In this document: in pieces, positions 59,114-64,000 of the stretch
Numbering within the stretch: the stretch's first letter is position 1
Layout of the letters: every line of letters starts with the position of its first letter
The notes under the pieces: generated by a model
Told to the model about the DNA's origin: nothing
Databases searched by the model: none
What the model saw: the letters and a program-made list of their open reading frames with translations, nothing else
From: Enterobacter quasihormaechei
GTDB taxonomy: Bacteria > Pseudomonadota > Gammaproteobacteria > Enterobacterales > Enterobacteriaceae
Direction: 5' to 3'
NCBI RefSeq assembly: GCF_004331385.1
Contig: NZ_SJON01000001.1
Location: forward strand, 434,001 to 498,000
DNA: 64,000 nt
Made by a program: the position numbers and the translations under genes

Positions 59114-60697
59114 TCACTTACTCTTAATATCGAAAATATCCGTTCCCAGATGGTTATAGTCGACTTTCTGTAACTTAAAGTTGGTAATGTACACTGGCGG
59201 GCCCTTCTTGCCGGAGATAAACGGGTAATCATTTTTTATCTCTTTCGCCTTAATCCCCGTCCACTGGGAGAAGAATTTCAGGAAATCGTTCGCGGAACGA
59301 CGCGCTTTGATGATGCGATGCGTTTTGTCATCACTCGACAGCACCATAAACGGTACCTGGAAGTTCTGCTGGAATTTGTCATCGTGGGCCAGATACTGCA
59401 CCTCTTTTCCGCGCTCCTTAAACGCCAGACCGTGGTCAGAGAAATAGACCATTGAGAAGCTGTCGCCGCTGTTGCGCAGCTGTGCGTACAGCTTGCTGAG
59501 CAGATCGTCGGTTTGCGTCATGGTGTAGAGGTAGCAGGAGGTCTCTTTCGACTGCACGAAATCTGCGTATTTTCCCTTCGTGCGGTCGCAGGCCTGCGGA
59601 TGGGAACCCATCAGGTGCAGAACAATCAGCTGCGGCTGGGTGCGCTGGGTGGCAAAAACCTGCGCGGTCATTTTCAACAGCGCTTCATCTTGCGTATTTT
59701 TGTCCGCTTCAAAGTCACCGCTTTTCAGGAACTGTACCTCGTCGGCACGCTTCGCGATGCTGGCAATGGCGGTATCATATTCGCCAATCTGCCCCTGGTT
59801 GGAGAACCACCACGTCTGAAAACCGGCCCGGTTGGCCAGGGTGACAAAATTATCCTGAAACTGCGGTTTTCCATCCACGACGCGGTTGAGCGTCAAACCG
59901 AGAGATTTTTGCGTTGAGCCGCTGGCCGCCACGTAGTCGGTAAACAGCGTACCGTTGACGGCGCTGGCAAACGGCGTGTTATCCCAGTGACCGCCAAACG
60001 CGCCGAGCGCATCGCGACGCGCGCTTTCACCGATCACCACCACGTAGGTGTGATACTTCGGTTTTACCGCCAGCACGTTCCAGGTGTCTTTCATTGTGGA
60101 AAGCTCGGCCATACGCGCCTGCTCGTCGAGCACTTCCTCGTTATTCACCACCACGTCTTTAACGAAGCGAAACACCGGATAACCGGTATCTTTCAGCTTA
60201 AACACGCCGCCCCAAGCCAGGTTTTGTACCGGCGCGACAAAAAACGTCACCACGCTAAAGGCCAGGCACAGGCTTTCAATTTTACCCCACCGCTTTTTCT
60301 CGACGGGCTTACGACGAACCGCCATCACGCCCAGGGCAAAGATGAAAAGGCCAACCACGTAGTTGTACCACGGGAAGATCGTCAGGATCTCCGTGGACTC
60401 TTCCATATTAGTGGAGTGTAGCGCCAGCAGGGTATTAAAGTTCGGCGCGCCATAGGCCTGGCCAAACGGGAAATAGGCGGCAGCAACCAGAGAACAGATC
60501 CCGATGAGCACTTTCTGCACGCGCGGTGCGCTTCGCCACAGCAGGTGAAGGATGCAGGTGAATCCGACGGCATAAAGCAGGCTGAAGGGGTAGCCAAGGG
60601 CAAAGTTAATCAGCAGCGATTGCAAAAAATAGAATCCCGTCCACGGGCTTAAGGCCCGGCTGCGGGTAACAAGTGTATCAATCAGGGTTACGTTCAT
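59114..60697 (-). CDS. opgE: Phosphoethanolamine transferase for osmoregulated periplasmic glucans, OpgE
   Basis: A 527-residue EptA-superfamily enzyme transferring phosphoethanolamine to OPGs in the periplasm. Five N-terminal helices are followed by a sulfatase-fold domain with VVIGESARRDALG, the nucleophile Thr in SGSTQKSLG, and metal ligands in YFSDHGLAF and YLAHDD. Same length as E. coli YbiP. Single gene, convergent with ompX. Confidence 0.93.
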   Translation of the reverse strand: MNVTLIDTLVTRSRALSPWTGFYFLQSLLINFALGYPFSLLYAVGFTCILHLLWRSAPRVQKVLIGICSLVAAAYFPFGQAYGAPNFNTLLALHSTNMEESTEILTIFPWYNYVVGLFIFALGVMAVRRKPVEKKRWGKIESLCLAFSVVTFFVAPVQNLAWGGVFKLKDTGYPVFRFVKDVVVNNEEVLDEQARMAELSTMKDTWNVLAVKPKYHTYVVVIGESARRDALGAFGGHWDNTPFASAVNGTLFTDYVAASGSTQKSLGLTLNRVVDGKPQFQDNFVTLANRAGFQTWWFSNQGQIGEYDTAIASIAKRADEVQFLKSGDFEADKNTQDEALLKMTAQVFATQRTQPQLIVLHLMGSHPQACDRTKGKYADFVQSKETSCYLYTMTQTDDLLSKLYAQLRNSGDSFSMVYFSDHGLAFKERGKEVQYLAHDDKFQQNFQVPFMVLSSDDKTHRIIKARRSANDFLKFFSQWTGIKAKEIKNDYPFISGKKGPPVYITNFKLQKVDYNHLGTDIFDIKSK

Positions 60698-60944
60698 AGA
60701 TCGCTATCACGAAAACGCCATGTGCTCACCCTGGCGCCAAGGGTCAAAGCCTGCCTGACTGTGCGTGAAAAGGGAATGAGGGGTCCGCTTCAGCGAGCCG
60801 CAAAGGATGCAGGGCTGCAAGAAGATAGTGCGAGCGTGAAGTAAGGTCAACAGTTGCTAAACAGATGTTTTGCGAAGGGGGCTGCAAATCCGCAAAAATA
60901 ATCGGGAAAAGGACAGTGTGCCGGGGAAAAATGACTGGAAAATG

Positions 60945-60968
60945 AAGCGGCGTACCGCGACGCCGCTT
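60945..60968 (-). terminator. Terminator of mntS
   Basis: Perfect arms AAGCGGCGT / ACGCCGCTT with a 6-nt loop, then CATTTT on the minus strand. The arm includes the mntS stop codon, so the hairpin starts at the end of the gene. Confidence 0.7.
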
Positions 60969-61095
60969 AGTGGGAAGATTTGTCGTCCTGCTGCGGTTTG
61001 GTGGTAAACATATCGCACAGCATGTTCACCAGCATCAGGCGCACTTTAAAAGGAGAGTGGGTAAACACGTTCATACACCTCTTGAATTCATTCAT
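60967..61095 (-). CDS. mntS: Small manganese-response protein MntS
   Basis: A 42-residue protein, MNEFKRCMNVFTHSPFKVRL then MLVNMLCDMF and a polar tail. Length and most residues match E. coli MntS, which blocks the Mn exporter MntP when manganese is low. Repressed by Mn-MntR. AGGAGG lies upstream of the ATG at 61095. It reads divergently from mntR with an MntR-like palindrome between them. Formerly annotated as the RNA RybA. Confidence 0.92.
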   Translation of the reverse strand: MNEFKRCMNVFTHSPFKVRLMLVNMLCDMFTTKPQQDDKSSH

Positions 61096-61152
61096 AAGAC
61101 CTCCTGATTCATGATCCCTTCGATCCGTGAAGGGTGACTGCATTACATACAG

Positions 61153-61170
61153 ATATAGCACAGGCTATAT
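61153..61170. promoter_or_regulatory. MntR-binding palindrome between mntS and mntR
   Basis: ATATAGC-N4-GCTATAT is a perfect inverted repeat matching the GC-N4-GC core of MntR boxes (AACATAGC-N4-GCTATGTT). Placed 57 bp upstream of the mntS ATG. Confidence 0.82.
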
Positions 61171-61278
61171 TGTATAGCTATGGCTAATTCGTTAATTTTT
61201 TGTGCTTGTAGAGCTATGGTTTACAATGTGCGCTCCGTTACAGGGCGCTGGAAGCGTCAACCCCATTGAGGAAGCACA

Positions 61279-61752
61279 ATGAACCGTCGCGCAGGTAAGC
61301 CAACAACAAAAAAAACGACGCAACTGGTGAACGTTGAAGAGCATGTGGAAGGCTTCCGTCAGGTGCGTGAGGCGCACCGCCGGGAACTGATTGATGATTA
61401 TGTAGAGCTGATCTCCGACCTGATCCGTGAGGTGGGCGAAGCGCGCCAGGTCGATATGGCCGCACGGCTGGGGGTGTCTCAGCCAACGGTGGCCAAAATG
61501 TTAAAACGTCTGGCGTCGGTAGGGCTGATCGAAATGATCCCCTGGCGCGGGGTGTTTCTTACCGCTGAAGGCGAAAAGCTGGCGCAGGAGAGCCGCGAGC
61601 GCCATCAGATCGTCGAGAACTTTTTACTGGTGCTGGGCGTCAGCCCGGACATTGCCCGTCGGGACGCCGAAGGGATGGAACACCACGTCAGCGAAGAGAC
61701 GCTGGTGAAGTTCCGCGAATTTACGCTCAAATACGGTCCCTCCGCTGAATGA
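61279..61752 (+). CDS. mntR: Manganese-dependent regulator MntR
   Basis: A 157-residue DtxR-family repressor. The N-terminal extension is Lys/Thr-rich. The winged helix (about 48-95) includes [19 protein letters not shown]. Metal ligands should be in RHQIVENFL and [10 protein letters not shown]. With Mn it represses mntH and mntS and activates mntP in E. coli. Its TGA overlaps the ybiR ATG by 4 bp, so the two are cotranscribed. Confidence 0.95.
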   Translation: MNRRAGKPTTKKTTQLVNVEEHVEGFRQVREAHRRELIDDYVELISDLIREVGEARQVDMAARLGVSQPTVAKMLKRLASVGLIEMIPWRGVFLTAEGEKLAQESRERHQIVENFLLVLGVSPDIARRDAEGMEHHVSEETLVKFREFTLKYGPSAE

Positions 61753-62858
61753 ACATTCCCGGTTTGCAGGCCCTGAAACGCGATCGCTTTTTCCATCTTT
61801 TACTCATCATTGGCGTTGGGCTCTGCGTCTTTGTGCCTTTCAGGCCGCAGGCCTGGCCCGCGGCAATAGACTGGCGCACCATTATTACCCTGAGCGGTTT
61901 GATGATGCTCACCAAAGGCGTTGAGCTGAGCGGCTATTTTGACGTGCTGGGGCGCAAAATGGTGCGCCGCTTTGCCACCGAGCGCAAGCTGGCCCTGTTC
62001 ATGGTCTTTTCGGCGGCGCTGCTGTCGACGTTTCTCACTAACGACGTGGCGCTGTTCATTGTGGTGCCGCTGACGCTCACACTGCGTAAGCTGTGCGAAA
62101 TACCGGTTACCCGCCTGATTATTTTTGAAGCGCTGGCCGTCAATGCGGGCTCTCTGCTTACGCCGATCGGTAACCCGCAGAACATTCTGCTGTGGGGACG
62201 CTCGGGCCTGTCGTTTACCGCGTTTACCGGGCAGATGGCGCCGCTGGCGCTGGCGATCGTGGCGACGCTGCTGGTGGTCTGCTGGTTTGCCTTCCCGAAT
62301 AAAACGTTGCAGTACCACAGCGGTACAGCCGGCCCCCAGTGGCAGCCGCGTCTCGTCTGGAGCTGCCTGGGGCTGTATATCGTTTTCCTCACTGCGCTGG
62401 AGCTAAACCAGGCGCTGGCGGGCGCGCTGCTGGTGGCGTGCGGTTTCCTGTTCCTCGCCCGGCGGGTGCTGGTGAGCGTCGACTGGACGCTGCTGCTGGT
62501 GTTTATGGCGATGTTTATTGACGTGCACCTGCTGATCCAGCTCCCGGCATTGCAGAACGTTCTCCAGAGCGTCAGCGGTCTGTCGCAGCCGGGATTATGG
62601 CTGACGGCGATTGGTCTTTCGCAGGTAATCAGTAACGTGCCGTCCACCATTTTACTGCTTAACTATGTTCCCCCTACGATGCTGCTGGCGTGGGCGGTCA
62701 ACGTCGGTGGCTTTGGGCTGCTGCCCGGCTCGCTGGCAAACCTTATCGCCCTGCGCATGGCCAACGATCGCCGCATCTGGTGGCGCTTCCATCTATGGTC
62801 AATCCCGATGCTGCTCTGGTCAGCGGCGATCGGTTTCGGACTATTCCTTCTCATATAG
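61749..62858 (+). CDS. ybiR: ArsB/NhaD-superfamily inner-membrane transporter YbiR
   Basis: A 369-residue protein with ten or so helices in the ion-transporter fold. Conserved segments include [34 protein letters not shown] and [13 protein letters not shown], the paired re-entrant loops of the family. The substrate is unknown; its coupling to mntR suggests a link with metal or anion balance, unproven. Length is close to the E. coli protein. Confidence 0.88.
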   Translation: MNIPGLQALKRDRFFHLLLIIGVGLCVFVPFRPQAWPAAIDWRTIITLSGLMMLTKGVELSGYFDVLGRKMVRRFATERKLALFMVFSAALLSTFLTNDVALFIVVPLTLTLRKLCEIPVTRLIIFEALAVNAGSLLTPIGNPQNILLWGRSGLSFTAFTGQMAPLALAIVATLLVVCWFAFPNKTLQYHSGTAGPQWQPRLVWSCLGLYIVFLTALELNQALAGALLVACGFLFLARRVLVSVDWTLLLVFMAMFIDVHLLIQLPALQNVLQSVSGLSQPGLWLTAIGLSQVISNVPSTILLLNYVPPTMLLAWAVNVGGFGLLPGSLANLIALRMANDRRIWWRFHLWSIPMLLWSAAIGFGLFLLI

Positions 62859-62959
62859 TGCGCAATTTGTCAGTTTTTCCTGGCAAATGTATAGCAACGT
62901 CCTAGCTTTAGTGAACGGCATAGTGTGATGCCGCTCACTGACAGGACCGTTGCTGAACT

Positions 62960-64000
62960 ATGGCAGAAGAACAAAATCCACCTGCTGACGAGCAGGATAA
63001 AAACAATAACGAACGCAAGCGTCCGGGCAAAAAACCGTTAATTATCCTCGGCATGGTGGTCATCGTGATGGTGATTGTGGCGCTGGTCTGGTGGTTTTTA
63101 ACCCGCAACGAAGAGACCACCGACGACGCCTTTACCGACGGCGACGTGGTGACCATTGCCCCTAAAACAGCGGGCTACGTAACTGAACTTCGCGTGCGGG
63201 ATAACCAGCGCGTGAAAAAAGGGGACGTGCTGGTGGTGATCGATCCTCGCGATACCACCGCCCAGCGCGATCAGGCTCAGGCCCAGCTTGGGCTGGCGCT
63301 GGCGCAGCTGCATCAGGCCCAGGCGCAGCTGGCGCTCTCAAAAGTGCAATACCCCGCCCAGCGCGATGAAGCCAAAGCCCAGGTACTGAAAGCGCAGGCG
63401 GATATGGCCAACGCGCAGGCGGAGTACCGCCGTCAGCGCGGCGTTGACCCGCGCGCGACGACGCAACAAAGTATCGATTCCGCCAACGCTCAGTTGCGCA
63501 GCGCACAGGCCGGTCTTGCCAGCGCGCAGGCGCAGCTGGAAGTGGCGGAGCAGGTTCAGCTGCAAATCCGCCAGCAGGAAACGAATGTTGAAGCCCGCGA
63601 ACGGCAGGTCGATCAGGCCAGGGCGCAGCTGGAAACCGCCAACCTGAACCTCTCCTATACCGAAGTCCGCGCCCCGTTCGACGGTTTTGTCACTAAGCGC
63701 AACGTCCAGGCCGGTACGCTGGTGCAGGCGGGCACGGCGCTGTTCTCGCTGGTCTCCCCGAACGTGTGGGTGGTGGCGAACTTCAAGGAGTCGCAGCTTG
63801 AGCGCATGAAGCCGGGCGATAAAGTGACAGTATCCGTCGATGCCTGGCCGGATATGGCGCTGGAAGGCCATATTGACAGCATCCAGCAGGGCAGCGGCTC
63901 GCGCTTCTCCGCCTTCCCGTCGGAAAACGCCACCGGTAACTTTGTGAAGATCGTGCAGCGCGTGCCGGTGAAAATCGTCATTGATAAAGGGCTGGATCCG
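62960..64000 (+). CDS. HlyD/EmrA-type membrane fusion protein (cut by window edge)
   Basis: The first 347 residues of a periplasmic adaptor for a tripartite exporter. An acidic/basic cytosolic lead (MAEEQNPPADEQDKNNNERK) precedes one helix (about 27-46). Then come the lipoyl half-motif DGDVVTIAPKTAGYV, a long Gln/Ala-rich coiled-coil hairpin (about 95-220) and the second lipoyl half LSYTEVRAPFDGFV. Closest in layout to EmrA; the exporter (MFS or other) should lie beyond the window. E. coli K-12 has ldtB (ybiS) after ybiR. The ribosome site is weak. Confidence 0.85.
   Translation, partial: MAEEQNPPADEQDKNNNERKRPGKKPLIILGMVVIVMVIVALVWWFLTRNEETTDDAFTDGDVVTIAPKTAGYVTELRVRDNQRVKKGDVLVVIDPRDTTAQRDQAQAQLGLALAQLHQAQAQLALSKVQYPAQRDEAKAQVLKAQADMANAQAEYRRQRGVDPRATTQQSIDSANAQLRSAQAGLASAQAQLEVAEQVQLQIRQQETNVEARERQVDQARAQLETANLNLSYTEVRAPFDGFVTKRNVQAGTLVQAGTALFSLVSPNVWVVANFKESQLERMKPGDKVTVSVDAWPDMALEGHIDSIQQGSGSRFSAFPSENATGNFVKIVQRVPVKIVIDKGLDP

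Overview
The window is chromosomal DNA of an enteric gammaproteobacterium. Nearly every gene is a close, collinear relative of the Escherichia coli K-12 gal-bio-moa-dinG-gln-dps-ompX-mntR segment. A complete histidine-utilisation (hut) cluster, a NAC-type site at the hut promoter, high GC and species-variable insertions point to the Enterobacter / Lelliottia / Leclercia / Klebsiella side of Enterobacteriaceae, most likely an Enterobacter-like organism. Names and E. coli comparisons rest on recalled protein and promoter sequences; no search was run.

Layout. 1-330: start of galE with the gal control region (two GalR operators, CRP site, overlapping P1/P2). 331-5641: molybdate block, modF and modE on the minus strand, acrZ, then modABC behind a ModE palindrome. 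5642-8950: ybhA, pgl, ybhC. About 9000: a perfect copy of the 15-bp lambda attB core. 9174-15418: hutIGC and hutUH with HutC operators and a NAC/CRP-type hutU promoter. 15503-21030: ybhB, bioA and bioBFCD around the BirA operator. 20993-21715: an orphan UrtE-like ABC ATPase. 22044-22078: three DnaA boxes matching DARS1, followed by LexA-controlled uvrB. 24569-28532: ybhK, then moaABCDE behind a ModE palindrome and a molybdenum-cofactor riboswitch. 28591-38540: ybhL, ybhN-clsB-ybhP, ybhQ, and the ybhGFSR exporter with its repressor cecR. 38745-42402: rhlE and SOS-regulated dinG. 42389-47758: a five-gene chaperone-usher fimbrial operon between dinG and ybiB. 48014-53695: ybiB, ybiJ, ybiI, mcbA, rlmF, ybiO. 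53816-58955: glnHPQ with sigma-54/NtrC control, dps, rhtA, ompX. 59114-64000: opgE, mntS/mntR, ybiR and the 5' part of a HlyD/EmrA-type adaptor gene.

The genes form several linked circuits. Molybdate import (modABC), its sensor (modE) and cofactor synthesis (moa) share a 26-bp ModE palindrome. Histidine breakdown is gated by inducer (HutC), carbon state (CRP) and nitrogen state (NAC), and glutamine uptake by NtrC/sigma-54. Biotin synthesis is controlled from one divergent BirA operator. uvrB and dinG carry LexA boxes. Seven REP/BIME loci sit in intergenic gaps.

No wholly new multi-gene system is evident. The least ordinary parts are the attB site with a phage-like right half, the orphan ABC ATPase beside DARS1, the fimbrial insertion that appears to have replaced the DinG C-terminus, and a 14-bp-stem hairpin inside the fimbrial operon.
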